DNA of 62,903 nucleotides, from positions 1-62,903 of the forward strand of contig NZ_FNGM01000030.1 in assembly GCF_900102965.1 (NCBI RefSeq), written 5' to 3'. Below the pieces are notes generated by a model. That model worked only from the letters and a program-made list of their open reading frames with translations. It had not been told where the DNA came from and did no database searches. Origin of the DNA: Paenibacillus jilunlii. GTDB lineage: Bacteria > Bacillota > Bacilli > Paenibacillales > Paenibacillaceae. This document shows positions 33,353-42,522 of the stretch, in pieces (the stretch's first letter is position 1; each line of letters opens with the position of its first letter). The translations under genes were made by a program, and so were the position numbers.

Positions 33353-34417
33353 TTATTTGGGTGCTGCCGTAGCATCCGGAGCTTCAGCGCTTGGTGCGGT
33401 TGTAGGCTCAGTTCCGCCAGTGGATGTTCCTGATTCACCAGCAGCCGCAGAGCTCTTCGGCAGATTGATTTTAACATCAAGCGACCCTAGATCCTTTTCG
33501 AGGAACGATTCCAATCCCTGGGACGCGAGTGATCCCTTGATGGTTTCCTTCTGCTCAGCGGTCAGCTTGTCGAAGGTTGTCTCTGTGCGGGATTCCACTT
33601 TTATAATGTGATAACCAAAGGTTGTTTTGACCGGATCGCTGACCGTGTTCAGCGGCAGGGTCTGGGCTGCCTGCTTAAATTCCTCCACATAGGTACCCAG
33701 CGGCGTATCCTTAATTTCGCCGCCGTTCTCCTTGGAGCCGGTATCATCGGAGTATTTTTTAGCCGTTGCCGCAAAATCCGCCCCGCCATCCAGCTTCGCC
33801 TTGACTTCCTTTGCCAGCTTCAAGGCGTCTGCATCGGTGCGTTCCTTGCCTGCAGCATCCTTCAGACCGATCAGCACATGACGAAGCGTAGCTACGGTGA
33901 AGTCGCCTTTAGTCTTTTCAAATTCAGTCTTTACCTGGTCGTCTTTTACCTTAAGCAGCATGTCCTGATACACGGTAAGCACACGCAGCATATAGGAACG
34001 GATGTCGCCTTCAGTCAAATTGGCTTGCTTAAGGGTACTTTCGTAAGTGTCACCAAGGCCAGTCTTGATGGAGTTCACTTGTTGATCTGCCTGCTTCTCG
34101 GCTTCCTTCTTCGCGGCATCTGTCGCTTTGCCGGCAAGATATTCGAAAGCGACCTCCTGCTTCAGAATGGACTCCTTGAAGGCGTCAATTTCCAGGTACG
34201 CAGCCTGCTGCGGTGACAGGAGCTTCATCACCCGTGTATCCATATCAAATTCTTTTTCGGTTATGGTGCCGCCCTTGTAGGTGGCTACAGCTTTGCTGTT
34301 ATCCCCAGCGCCATTGCTGCTGTTGTTGTTGCTGCAGGCTGCCAGCATGGAGAAGGAAACTGCCGCCGCCAGTGAAACGAGCAGCACTTTCCAGGATTTT
34401 GTTTTATTTGATGACAT
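33353..34417 (-). CDS. prsA: PrsA-type lipoprotein foldase
   Basis: An extracytoplasmic peptidyl-prolyl isomerase that folds secreted proteins. The 354-aa product has a lipoprotein signal (hydrophobic VLLVSLAAAVSFSMLAAC; lipobox cysteine at about 28), a SurA-like chaperone region, a PpiC domain (about 175-270; LRHVLIGLKDAAG, GGEIKDTPLGTYVEEF, FGYHIIKVE) and a Thr/Ala/Pro-rich tail. GGGAG is 9 nt before ATG. It overlaps mfd by 14 nt and is co-transcribed with it. Confidence 0.95.
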   Translation of the reverse strand: MSSNKTKSWKVLLVSLAAAVSFSMLAACSNNNSSNGAGDNSKAVATYKGGTITEKEFDMDTRVMKLLSPQQAAYLEIDAFKESILKQEVAFEYLAGKATDAAKKEAEKQADQQVNSIKTGLGDTYESTLKQANLTEGDIRSYMLRVLTVYQDMLLKVKDDQVKTEFEKTKGDFTVATLRHVLIGLKDAAGKERTDADALKLAKEVKAKLDGGADFAATAKKYSDDTGSKENGGEIKDTPLGTYVEEFKQAAQTLPLNTVSDPVKTTFGYHIIKVESRTETTFDKLTAEQKETIKGSLASQGLESFLEKDLGSLDVKINLPKSSAAAGESGTSTGGTEPTTAPSAEAPDATAAPK

Positions 34418-37400
34418 TGTGAAGTTCTCCCTTCGATTTTAAAGACTGTTTGGCCGCCGCCAGGAACTGTTCCAGCAAGTCAAGCAGCTCCTTATCCCCC
34501 AGGTCCTTCGATTTCACACGGATGGTTGCTTTGGCGTCCCTATCAAATTGTACACGTCTTTCAAAGCTATTTCCAACTTTAGCAAGCTTCGCCGTATCAA
34601 AAGCACCGGTGCTGCCTTCATGGAAGTTGAGCGAAACTTCATCGCCCCGCCGGACCATCGATTCCATGCCGTAAAGCTTGCCGTACACCTTCAAGCGGGC
34701 AACGGACAGTAGATTGACTACGGCTTCAGGCAGCTCCCCGAAGCGGTCCAGCAGCTCATCTTCCAGCTCAGCTGCATCCTCAAGCGTAGCCACAGCGGCA
34801 ACCTTCTTATATATCTCAATTTTTTGAATGCTGTCGTAAATATATTCAGATGGCAGATAAGCGTCAATCGACAAATCAATGACCGTATTGCCTTGTTTAA
34901 GGGAAGTGTCTTCCTCGCCGAGCACACTGACTTTGCGTTTGCGGATTTCTTCCGCAAGCATCTGCGAATAAAGATCAAAGCCGACAGAGGCAATGAACCC
35001 ATGCTGTTCGGCGCCAAGCAAATTGCCCGCTCCGCGAATGGACAGGTCGCGCATGGCGATTTTGAAGCCTGAACCCAGCTCCGTGAATTCCTTAATCGAC
35101 TGCAGGCGCTTCTCGGCTACCTCAGTAAGCACCTTGTCGCGCTGGTACGTAAAGTAGGCATAGGCAATCCGGTTGGAGCGGCCTACCCGCCCGCGCAGCT
35201 GGTACAGCTGGGACAACCCCATTTTGTCGGCATCATGGACAATCAGGGTATTGACGTTGGGAATATCCACCCCGGTCTCGATGATGCTCGTGCTGACCAG
35301 CACGTCGTACTCCCCGTCCAGAAAGTCAAGAATGGTCTTCTCCAGCTCTGACTCCGACATTTGGCCATGGCCGATGCCGACCCGGGCTTCGGGAACGAGC
35401 ATGGAGATCTGCGCGGCCATTTCCTGGATTCCTTGGACACGGTTATAGAGATAATAGACCTGTCCACCCCGGGCCAGTTCGCGTTCCACCGCCTCGCGGA
35501 TAAGCGTCTGGCTGTGTTCCACCACATACGTCTGTACCGGGAAACGGTTCTCCGGCGGCGTCTCAATAACGGACAAGTCCCGCACACCGAGCATTGACAT
35601 ATGCAGGGTACGGGGAATAGGCGTGGCCGTAAGCGTCAGCACATCGACATTTGTCTTCAGTTTCTTAAGCTTCTCCTTATGGGTGACACCAAAACGCTGC
35701 TCCTCATCCACGATCAGAAGTCCCAGATCCTTAAAGACCATATCCTGCGACAGCAGCCGGTGTGTGCCGATAACCACATCTACCGTGCCTTGGCGAACCC
35801 CTTTAATCGTTTCGTTCTGCTCCTTGCGGCTGCGGAATCTGCTGAGTACCTGGATGTTAAGCGGATAGTTGGCAAAACGCTCGCGGAAGGTCTCATAATG
35901 CTGCTGGGCCAGAATTGTCGTTGGTACCAGCACCGCCACCTGTTTGCCTTCAATCGCCGATTTAAAAGCGGCACGGATCGCCACCTCAGTCTTGCCGTAG
36001 CCAACGTCACCGCACAGCAGCCGGTCCATTGGCCGGTTCTGCTCCATATCCTTTTTGATTTCCTCAATCGCCCGCAGCTGATCACGTGTCTCTTCATAAG
36101 GGAACATCTCTTCGAATTCCCGCTGCTCCTGGGTATCCTTCTCAAAACCATAGCCTAGTGCGCTCTGGCGCTCGGCATAGAGCTTGATCAGATCGTCGGC
36201 GATATCCTGCACGGATGAACGCACCTTGCTAGTGACCCTTGTCCATTCATTGCCGCCAAGCTTATAAACCTTCGGCTCCTTGTCTTCTGAGCCTACATAT
36301 TTTTGAATCAGATCAATTTGATCGATGGGCACGGAGAGCTTATCGCCTCCGGCATACAAAATATGCATATAATCACGGTGAATTCCGCTGACCTCCAGCG
36401 TCCCGATCCCCATATATTTGCCGATCCCGTGATTCTGGTGAACGACATAATCACCGATCTTCAGCTCAGTGTAGCTTTTGATCCGTTCAGCATTATCGAT
36501 GCCTTTGGATACCTTGCGTGCCTTGCGCTGCTTCTGGGAGAACATTTCTCCTTCAGTAATGACTGCAAGATGTATGGAGGGCAGTTCAAATCCGGAGCCC
36601 AGATTCCCCTGCAGAATCGTAGGTTCCTCAATCCCGTAATCATACAGAACCCTGCGGACCCGCTCCATCCGTTCTTCGCCATTGGCCAGCATAATGACCT
36701 TTACGCCTGATTTGTGCCAGCGCTCCATCTCCGATTTCAGTACATTCATCTGGCCATGGAAGTCCTGCATGCCCCGGCTGATGAATCCCAGAATGTTCTG
36801 CGGCTGGATATGCGGAACCTGGCGCAGGAAAATCGACATGAACAGGCTCTGGAACGGCCGCTGATACATAATGGCCTCACTCTCGACAGAAAGCTGCAGG
36901 TCTGGCAGTGTTTTTCCGTTTTGCAGCAGATGCAGGTTCCATTCTGACTCATCCCGCTCAAGCTGCTTCGCGGTTTCCAGCAACCGGGCCGGTTCATCCA
37001 ACACCAGAAGCGTATCCTGGGCCATGTAATCGTACAGATGGGTACGTTCAGGATATAGAAGGCTGATATATTTATAGATTTCCGGAAAATAAGTGCCCTC
37101 GCGGAGCATTTCCAGCTCCCGCCCCATTTCCTCGCGCAGGCGCAGCTTCGCCTGGCGGTCGGTCATCTTCTCCAGCTGCCGTTCCAGCATTGCCGCCGCT
37201 TCTGTAGAGGCTGAATCCAGGCGCATTTGATCGGCAATAATTTCTTTGGCAGGTGTGATCTTTACACTGCGCACCTTGTCGATGGAGCGCTGGTCCTGCG
37301 GGTCAAAGGTACGGATCGAGTCTACCTCATCATCAAACAGCTCCACCCGGTAGGCCAGGGGGGAAGTCATGGGAAAAAAATCAATAATGCCGCCCCGTAC

Positions 37401-37928
37401 GCTGAGTTCGCCGCGGTTCTCTACCCGTTCAACCCGTTCGTAGCCCATTTCAATCATGGACATCAGGAAATCATCTAGCACGAGCGTTCCATCCTGCGAA
37501 ATGGTCAGCTCAGCGCCAGCCATTACATGAGGGGAAGGAAGCAGGCGGCGTACGCCGGAGTAGGGAACTACGACTACGCCACGGAAGCCTTGGGCGCACT
37601 TGGTCAGCACATCAATCCGCTGCGCCAGTGTCTCAGGGCTGGAGACTGCTGCCTCAGCGGCAACCAGCTCGTTGGCGGGATAGAGCAGCACGCGGTCGGG
37701 AGAAAGCGCTTCCTGTAAATCCTCAGCCATCTTCTGGGCTGAGAACATATTATGAGTAACTACAAGCAGCGGACGCCCCGTCTCTTCATGAAGCGCCGCC
37801 AGCATAATTTGTCTGGCCGAACCGGATAAGCCCGAGATGAGCTGCTCCTTCATGCCTGCAGCAACACCGCGGGTAACGGATTGAAAATCGGGATCTTTGG
37901 AAAAAGCTTCTATAATACCTTGTAACAA
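34404..37928 (-). CDS. mfd: Transcription-repair coupling factor Mfd
   Basis: Displaces stalled RNA polymerase and recruits UvrA. The 1174-aa protein has UvrB-like D1-D2 modules, a polymerase-interacting domain (around KIGDYVVHQNHGIGKYMGI), and a RecG-like translocase with Walker A LCGDVGYGKTEVAIR, DEEQRFGVTHKE (DEEQ box), TLTATPIPRT and the C-terminal TRCF domain. The TTG at 37928 is chosen: GAGAGG is 8 nt upstream and length is near 1177 of B. subtilis; the frame is open another 45 codons upstream without similarity. Confidence 0.96.
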   Translation of the reverse strand: MLQGIIEAFSKDPDFQSVTRGVAAGMKEQLISGLSGSARQIMLAALHEETGRPLLVVTHNMFSAQKMAEDLQEALSPDRVLLYPANELVAAEAAVSSPETLAQRIDVLTKCAQGFRGVVVVPYSGVRRLLPSPHVMAGAELTISQDGTLVLDDFLMSMIEMGYERVERVENRGELSVRGGIIDFFPMTSPLAYRVELFDDEVDSIRTFDPQDQRSIDKVRSVKITPAKEIIADQMRLDSASTEAAAMLERQLEKMTDRQAKLRLREEMGRELEMLREGTYFPEIYKYISLLYPERTHLYDYMAQDTLLVLDEPARLLETAKQLERDESEWNLHLLQNGKTLPDLQLSVESEAIMYQRPFQSLFMSIFLRQVPHIQPQNILGFISRGMQDFHGQMNVLKSEMERWHKSGVKVIMLANGEERMERVRRVLYDYGIEEPTILQGNLGSGFELPSIHLAVITEGEMFSQKQRKARKVSKGIDNAERIKSYTELKIGDYVVHQNHGIGKYMGIGTLEVSGIHRDYMHILYAGGDKLSVPIDQIDLIQKYVGSEDKEPKVYKLGGNEWTRVTSKVRSSVQDIADDLIKLYAERQSALGYGFEKDTQEQREFEEMFPYEETRDQLRAIEEIKKDMEQNRPMDRLLCGDVGYGKTEVAIRAAFKSAIEGKQVAVLVPTTILAQQHYETFRERFANYPLNIQVLSRFRSRKEQNETIKGVRQGTVDVVIGTHRLLSQDMVFKDLGLLIVDEEQRFGVTHKEKLKKLKTNVDVLTLTATPIPRTLHMSMLGVRDLSVIETPPENRFPVQTYVVEHSQTLIREAVERELARGGQVYYLYNRVQGIQEMAAQISMLVPEARVGIGHGQMSESELEKTILDFLDGEYDVLVSTSIIETGVDIPNVNTLIVHDADKMGLSQLYQLRGRVGRSNRIAYAYFTYQRDKVLTEVAEKRLQSIKEFTELGSGFKIAMRDLSIRGAGNLLGAEQHGFIASVGFDLYSQMLAEEIRKRKVSVLGEEDTSLKQGNTVIDLSIDAYLPSEYIYDSIQKIEIYKKVAAVATLEDAAELEDELLDRFGELPEAVVNLLSVARLKVYGKLYGMESMVRRGDEVSLNFHEGSTGAFDTAKLAKVGNSFERRVQFDRDAKATIRVKSKDLGDKELLDLLEQFLAAAKQSLKSKGELHNVIK

Positions 37929-38000
37929 CAGGCGCACCTCTCTTACTAAACAGGCTGGCACTGCTCCAAAGAGCAGCTGCCACCTATTATAATTAGAATC

Positions 38001-38033
38001 GAAAACAAGCCTTAGCGATAAGGCCAAGGCTTG
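38001..38033 (-). terminator. Weak terminator after fin
   Basis: Minus strand: perfect 8-bp stem CAAGCCTT/AAGGCTTG, 12-nt loop, short TTTTC tail. A TATAAT follows just downstream (minus, about 37993-37988) and could be the mfd -10. Confidence 0.5.
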
Positions 38034-38065
38034 CGGAAGACAATAGAGACTGCCGCTTCCCACTC

Positions 38066-38296
38066 TTACTGAAGCGGACTGGCCAGCAGACTGAGCTCAG
38101 GGTTATTATCCAAGGCTTCCTTGCAGTAACCGCAAGTCACCTTCACCGTAATCTCGCCGTCTGAATCATACGCTATGATATCTCTGCGCTCCGCAGGGGT
38201 CAAGGAATGAAGGCCCAACTGCATTTCTGTGACATCACTTTTCTGAATGCTTCCCAGAAAAGTCCGGCAGTGCCTGCATACGTAGTTTATTGCCAT
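38066..38296 (-). CDS. fin: Anti-sigma-F factor Fin
   Basis: Forespore protein that shuts down sigma-F in favour of sigma-G. The 76-aa product has two CxxC zinc pairs, CRHC near the start and CGYC near residue 55, and the length of B. subtilis Fin (YabK). AGGAGG is 7 nt before ATG. Between pth and mfd, as in B. subtilis. Confidence 0.94.
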   Translation of the reverse strand: MAINYVCRHCRTFLGSIQKSDVTEMQLGLHSLTPAERRDIIAYDSDGEITVKVTCGYCKEALDNNPELSLLASPLQ

Positions 38297-38384
38297 CTAT
38301 ATGCCTCCTGAAGATAGTATATACCTTCAGTATGCCCCGCGTGACTTAGCTTTAGCCTTAAGGGGAGGTTGCGGCATCTTGCAA

Positions 38385-38945
38385 TTATCCGTTGAATTTG
38401 GCCATAGTCTGCTCAAACGTATGCTTCAGACTGAACTCTAACGCTGAACCGGTATCCTGAATCATCTTTTCCAGTTTATCTCCATCCTTCTTGGGAAAGG
38501 TGGAGAGCACGTAGTCAACGATGGCAAAACCGGGTTCGGGGCGGGATATTCCCATCCGCACACGGTTGAAAGTTTGGGTACCGGTATGCTGTATGATCGA
38601 TTTGATTCCGTTATGGCCGCCGGCGCTTCCTTGGTAGCGCAGCCGGACTTTACCCAATTCCGTATCCAAATCATCATATACGACAATCATATCTTCAAGC
38701 TGTACTTTGTAATAATCCATATAGGCGCGGACAGCTTCCCCGGAAAGATTCATAAATGTCATCGGTTTGATGAGGACGGTCTTAACCCCGTCAATCACAC
38801 CTTCACCGATAACAGACTTGCATTTGTTCTGATTAAACACTATGCCGTGTCTGGCCGCCAGTTCGTCCAGAGCCATAAAGCCGACATTGTGCTTCGTTTT
38901 GGCATACTGCGGTCCGGGATTTCCGAGTCCAACAATCCATTTCAT
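38385..38945 (-). CDS. pth: Peptidyl-tRNA hydrolase
   Basis: Releases tRNA from dropped-off peptidyl-tRNA (spoVC in B. subtilis). The 186-aa product has WIVGLGNPGPQYAKTKHNVGF (catalytic His in HNVGF shown in part), KPMTFMNLSGEAV and YDDLDTELGKVRLR. ATG 38945 has AAAGGAT about 9 nt upstream; the frame is open 31 codons further, reaching into the divergent promoter region. Confidence 0.96.
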   Translation of the reverse strand: MKWIVGLGNPGPQYAKTKHNVGFMALDELAARHGIVFNQNKCKSVIGEGVIDGVKTVLIKPMTFMNLSGEAVRAYMDYYKVQLEDMIVVYDDLDTELGKVRLRYQGSAGGHNGIKSIIQHTGTQTFNRVRMGISRPEPGFAIVDYVLSTFPKKDGDKLEKMIQDTGSALEFSLKHTFEQTMAKFNG

Positions 38946-39036
38946 GAGGGGGCTATCCTTTCCACGCTTGTCTCCTCGGCAGAGACGTTCCGTTTTTGGT
39001 ACAATAACTGTATATTCCGAAGACAGGTGATGAACC

Positions 39037-39237
39037 ATGCTACAACAAGGCGAAATCTTAACACTTCTGCGCCACTTTCAGTACCATATCCAGAATGCTG
39101 TGCCTGTTGAGGTATATAGAGGCAGCGTGCATGTTGACATCGGTATGGTGACAGCCGTGGATGAAGGCTTTGTCGAGCTGCAGGGAACCCTGTATAACCG
39201 CAGCCTGTTCACCTTCATCTCGCGCCCAGGGTACTAA
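39037..39237 (+). CDS. Small conserved-looking protein, DUF2642-like (66 aa)
   Basis: A plus-strand gene diverging from pth and converging on prs. ATG 39037 has AGGTGA 6 nt upstream and a strong terminator follows, so it is very likely expressed. The product has an N-terminal amphipathic helix (ILTLLRHFQYHIQNAV) and a small beta-barrel-like part (VEVYRGSVHVDIGMVTAVD, EGFVELQGTLY) that resembles DUF2642 spore-associated proteins. Family call is by pattern only. A TATATT -10 lies at about 39011. It sits where ctc (the 50S L25-like stress gene) is found in B. subtilis. Confidence 0.7.
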   Translation: MLQQGEILTLLRHFQYHIQNAVPVEVYRGSVHVDIGMVTAVDEGFVELQGTLYNRSLFTFISRPGY

Positions 39238-39260
39238 AAGCGGCGCCGTATTACGCCGAC

Positions 39261-39301
39261 AAGGGTTACATCTTCCTCGCGAAAGGTGTAACCCTTTTTT
39301 T
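39261..39301 (+). terminator. Terminator of the small plus-strand gene
   Basis: Perfect 10-bp stem AAGGGTTACA/TGTAACCCTT (39261-39270 with 39287-39296), 16-nt loop, then a T run to 39301. Confidence 0.92.
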
Positions 39302-39303
39302 CT

Positions 39304-39350
39304 AAATATAAGGATCTATAGGTTTCAGTCCATCAATCATCCTTATATTT
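39304..39350. repeat. Perfect 12-bp inverted repeat between convergent genes
   Basis: AAATATAAGGAT (39304-39315) and ATCCTTATATTT (39339-39350) enclose 23 nt. Neither strand has a T tract after the stem, so it is not a canonical terminator. It lies 3' of prs and may stabilise the message end or bind a protein. Confidence 0.6.
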
Positions 39351-39417
39351 CCCGCCGAACCGGAAGCCGCTTCTTGTAGAGAGCGGCGAAGCCTTTTCCA
39401 CTTGATAATCCCGCACC

Positions 39418-40371
39418 CTATTCGATTTCGAATAATTTGCTGATCGACAGCTCTTCATGAACCCGGATAATGGCCTCGCCCATGAGTGGAGCTACGGATA
39501 GAACCTTCAACTTGGAAGTCGGATTGTTGCTGCGGATTGGAATGGTATCCGTCACGATAATTTCTTTGATTGGAGAGTTTTCCAGACGTTCATGCGCAGG
39601 GCCGGACAATACAGGATGCGTACAGCAGGCGTACACTTCCTTCACGCCGCCTTCCATCAGGGCATTGGCACCAAGCACGATGGTCCCGGCTGTATCGATG
39701 ATATCATCGATCAGAATCGCTGTTTTGCCCTCAATGTTCCCGATGATGTTCATGACTTCACTGACATTCGGCTCCGGACGGCGTTTGTCGATAATCGCCA
39801 ACGGTGCATTCAAGAAATCAGCCAGCTTTCTTGCCCGCACAACGCCGCCATGGTCAGGAGACACGACCACCGGGTTCTGAATCTGCTTGGAGCGGAAATA
39901 TTGGGCCAGAATCGGAACACCCAGCAGATGATCCACCGGAATATCGAAGAAGCCTTGAATCTGCATCGCGTGAAGGTCCATAGTAATGACGCGGTGTGCC
40001 CCTGCCTTTTCAATCAGGTTCGCTACCAGCTTGGCCGTAATTGGATCACGGGAACGGGCCTTTCGGTCTTGGCGCGCATACCCGTAATAGGGAATGACCA
40101 CATTGATGCTCTTTGCGGAGGCGCGCTTGAGCGCGTCGACCATAACCAGAAGCTCCATAAGATTATCATTAACCGGACCACAGGTGGACTGTACAATGTA
40201 TACATGACAGCCACGGACGCTCTCTGACAGCTTAACCTGAATTTCTCCGTCGCTGAAGCTGGTGGTATGGGATTCCCCCATGGGAATGCCGATATAATCA
40301 GCGATTTGACTAGCCAGCTTGGGATTGGAGTTACAGGTAAAAATCTTGAGTTTGGAATCACAATAAGTCAT
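39418..40371 (-). CDS. prs: Ribose-phosphate pyrophosphokinase
   Basis: Makes PRPP from ribose 5-phosphate and ATP. The 317-aa product has the class I pattern: FSDGEIQVKLSESVRG, YYGYARQDRKARSRDPI, VVSPDHGGVVRARKLA and the PRPP motif AILIDDIIDTAGT. GGAGGG is 10 nt before ATG. Follows glmU by 89 nt, as in B. subtilis; supplies PRPP used by hprT, nadC and sensed by PurR in this window. Confidence 0.97.
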   Translation of the reverse strand: MTYCDSKLKIFTCNSNPKLASQIADYIGIPMGESHTTSFSDGEIQVKLSESVRGCHVYIVQSTCGPVNDNLMELLVMVDALKRASAKSINVVIPYYGYARQDRKARSRDPITAKLVANLIEKAGAHRVITMDLHAMQIQGFFDIPVDHLLGVPILAQYFRSKQIQNPVVVSPDHGGVVRARKLADFLNAPLAIIDKRRPEPNVSEVMNIIGNIEGKTAILIDDIIDTAGTIVLGANALMEGGVKEVYACCTHPVLSGPAHERLENSPIKEIIVTDTIPIRSNNPTSKLKVLSVAPLMGEAIIRVHEELSISKLFEIE

Positions 40372-40460
40372 AAAATATAAACCCTCCGTGACGGAATTTA
40401 ACTTCCAAGATGCGCCGGCGCGGATTTGCGGGTCCGTCCGGCGCTTTGGCTTCTGGCGCT

Positions 40461-41861
40461 CTACGATGGACTCGACTGGTCTTTCTTTGCTTTGGCCCGG
40501 GCACGGATTTTCTCAGCATACCCTGGCTTGTTTTCCTGCCTTACTCTGGCAATGGCCAGATCATTCTCCGAAACCGAACGTGTGATAGTCGAACCTGCAA
40601 CGACAAAGGCGCCTTTGCCCACGGTAACCGGAGCTACAAGGTTCACATTGCTGCCGATAAAAGCATCATCGCCAATCTCGGTTCTGGATTTATTATAGCC
40701 GTCATAATTGACGGTAATTGCACCGCAGCCCACATTAACATTCTTGCCAACTGTTGCATCGCCCACATAACTTAAGTGCGATACTTTGGAGCCATCGCCA
40801 ATGCTGGCATTTTTGATCTCGACAAAATCGCCGACCTTCACCTCTTCGCCAAGCACAGCGCCTGGACGCAAATAAGCAAAAGGCCCAACTGAGGTGCGGG
40901 CACCAACCTGCGCCTGATTCAGCACGGAGTGCTTAACTTCAGCACCGTTCATGATCACACTATCCTCAATCTCGCTGGAAGGCCCGATGAGGCAATCTTC
41001 TCCGATTACGGTCTTCCCTTTCAGGACAGTTCCCGGATAGAGTGTAGTGTCTGCTCCAATCACCACATCAGCTGCGATATAGGTGGAAGCAGGGTCGATA
41101 ATGGTTACACCATTCAGCATATGTCCCCGGTTGATGCGCTGGCGCATCAGGTTCTCCGCTTCCGACAAGGCCAAACGGTCATTAACGCCAATAGACTCCG
41201 CAGCATCATGAGCCTGATATCCCAGAACGATATCCCCCTGTGCCCGGAGTATGCCGATAACATCGGTCAAATAATATTCCTGCTGGTTGTTGCTGTTCGT
41301 GACCTTGTCCAGAGCTGCGAACAGCTTGGCATTATCAAAACAATAAGTCCCTGTATTGATCTCGTTCACAGCAGCTTCCTCAGGAGTGCAATCCTTCTGT
41401 TCCACAATCTTCTGTACGCCGCCGTCTTCGCCGCGGATAATTCTTCCATAGCCTGCAGGCTGCTCCATGACCGCCGTAAGTACGGTTGCAGCCGCGTTCT
41501 GGCCCTCATGCAATGCCATAAGCCCTTCCAGCGTTTCTGCGGTTACAAGTGGTGTATCTCCGCAAATCACAACTGTTGTGCCTGACTCACCGCCGAGAAG
41601 ATCTTTAGCCTGCTTTACGGCGTGGCCTGTACCCAGCTGTGTTTCCTGAAGCACATATTCCGCGTCCTGGCCTACATAAGCCTTCACTTTCTCTGCGCCA
41701 TGACCGACAACTACAACAGTGCGCTGGCATCCGGTCGCTTTTACGGTATCAAGTACATGCCCAACCATCGGTTTGCCGCAGACGGGGTGCAGCACTTTGT
41801 ATAATTTAGATTTCATGCGCTTGCCTTGACCTGCAGCAAGTACAACAGCCATTCTTTTCAA
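40461..41861 (-). CDS. glmU: Bifunctional GlcNAc-1-P uridyltransferase / glucosamine-1-P acetyltransferase
   Basis: Makes UDP-GlcNAc for cell wall. The 466-aa protein has the nucleotidyltransferase domain (VVLAAGQGKRMKSKLYKVLH at about 5-24, CGDTPL, EINTGTYCFD) and a left-handed beta-helix acetyltransferase (about 255-450; SHLSYVGDATVGKNVNVG, AITVNYDG). The TTG at 41861 is chosen because AGGAGG is 9 nt upstream and the start aligns with B. subtilis GcaD; the ATG at 41852 is possible. Confidence 0.96.
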   Translation of the reverse strand: MKRMAVVLAAGQGKRMKSKLYKVLHPVCGKPMVGHVLDTVKATGCQRTVVVVGHGAEKVKAYVGQDAEYVLQETQLGTGHAVKQAKDLLGGESGTTVVICGDTPLVTAETLEGLMALHEGQNAAATVLTAVMEQPAGYGRIIRGEDGGVQKIVEQKDCTPEEAAVNEINTGTYCFDNAKLFAALDKVTNSNNQQEYYLTDVIGILRAQGDIVLGYQAHDAAESIGVNDRLALSEAENLMRQRINRGHMLNGVTIIDPASTYIAADVVIGADTTLYPGTVLKGKTVIGEDCLIGPSSEIEDSVIMNGAEVKHSVLNQAQVGARTSVGPFAYLRPGAVLGEEVKVGDFVEIKNASIGDGSKVSHLSYVGDATVGKNVNVGCGAITVNYDGYNKSRTEIGDDAFIGSNVNLVAPVTVGKGAFVVAGSTITRSVSENDLAIARVRQENKPGYAEKIRARAKAKKDQSSPS

Positions 41862-41915
41862 GAATGCCAACCTCCTACTTCTTTAGCTCACTACTGAATA
41901 TATCTCATTCCGGGC

Positions 41916-41954
41916 AAAAAGAAAAGAGAACCATGAAGGCATGGTTCCCTTTTC
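41916..41954 (-). terminator. Terminator after spoVG
   Basis: Minus strand: 15-bp stem (41954-41940 with 41935-41921, GAAAAGGGAACCATG against CATGGTTCTCTTTTC, one G-T pair), loop CCTT, then TTTTT. A weaker hairpin with GCCGTTTTTT precedes it at about 41968-41990. Confidence 0.92.
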
Positions 41955-42026
41955 TTCGAACCCCAATAAAAAACGGCATGGCCTTAAGCCGCCCGAACGA
42001 GGGCAGCCGTCCTTCAGAGTCGGCCC

Positions 42027-42314
42027 TTAGGCTCCCTCTTCAATGACCTCTTCTTCTTCAGTAGCGGCGCGATCATACTCGGCCAGAACCGCAGATTGAA
42101 TCTTCTCGCGTGTTCCCGAAGAAATCGGGTGTGCGATATCGCGGAATTCCCCATCCGGTGTACGCTTGCTGGGCATTGCAACGAACATCCCGTTATTACC
42201 ATCGATCACGCGAATGTCATGAACAACAAACTCGTTATCGATTGTAATGGATGCGATTGCTTTCATTCTCCCCTCAGAGTTGACGCGGCGGAGTCTGACA
42301 TCCGTAATTTGCAT
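42027..42314 (-). CDS. spoVG: Septation/RNA-binding regulator SpoVG
   Basis: A small DNA/RNA-binding regulator affecting division and sporulation. The 95-aa product is canonical (MQITDVRLRRVNSEGRMKAI, FVAMPSKRTPDGEFRDIAHP) with an acidic tail. ATG 42314 with AAGGTGG 8 nt upstream. Transcribed from the sigma-H promoter at 42355-42383. Confidence 0.97.
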   Translation of the reverse strand: MQITDVRLRRVNSEGRMKAIASITIDNEFVVHDIRVIDGNNGMFVAMPSKRTPDGEFRDIAHPISSGTREKIQSAVLAEYDRAATEEEEVIEEGA

Positions 42315-42354
42315 GTGTGTGTTCACCACCTTTTTCCATCAGAGACTTGGTGTA

Positions 42355-42383
42355 TAATTCCACACAGCAAAGCGAATTCCTTC
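42355..42383 (-). promoter_or_regulatory. Sigma-H promoter of spoVG
   Basis: Minus strand: -35 GAAGGAATT (42383-42375), 11-nt spacer, -10 GTGGAATTA (42363-42355). Every position fits the sigma-H pattern RnAGGAwww-N11/12-RnnGAATww. spoVG is the classical sigma-H gene in B. subtilis. Confidence 0.88.
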
Positions 42384-42438
42384 TTTTGGATTCCAAAAAA
42401 TGGCTGATTAAGAAGATTATTTTTGCGATACCATCGTT

Positions 42439-42486
42439 TTCGACACATTTCGTGAAGTTCTCTGTGTTTTCCTCACAGATTCGACA
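42439..42486 (-). promoter_or_regulatory. Two Spo0A boxes upstream of spoVG
   Basis: Two perfect TGTCGAA 0A boxes on the minus strand, at 42486-42480 and 42445-42439, 41 bp apart (four DNA turns), 60-120 bp upstream of the sigma-H promoter. They suggest direct Spo0A control of spoVG in addition to sigma-H. Confidence 0.6.
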
Positions 42487-42522
42487 TTTTAGCCTATCCC
42501 GTAAATCGGGGTTGTCTGCGGG

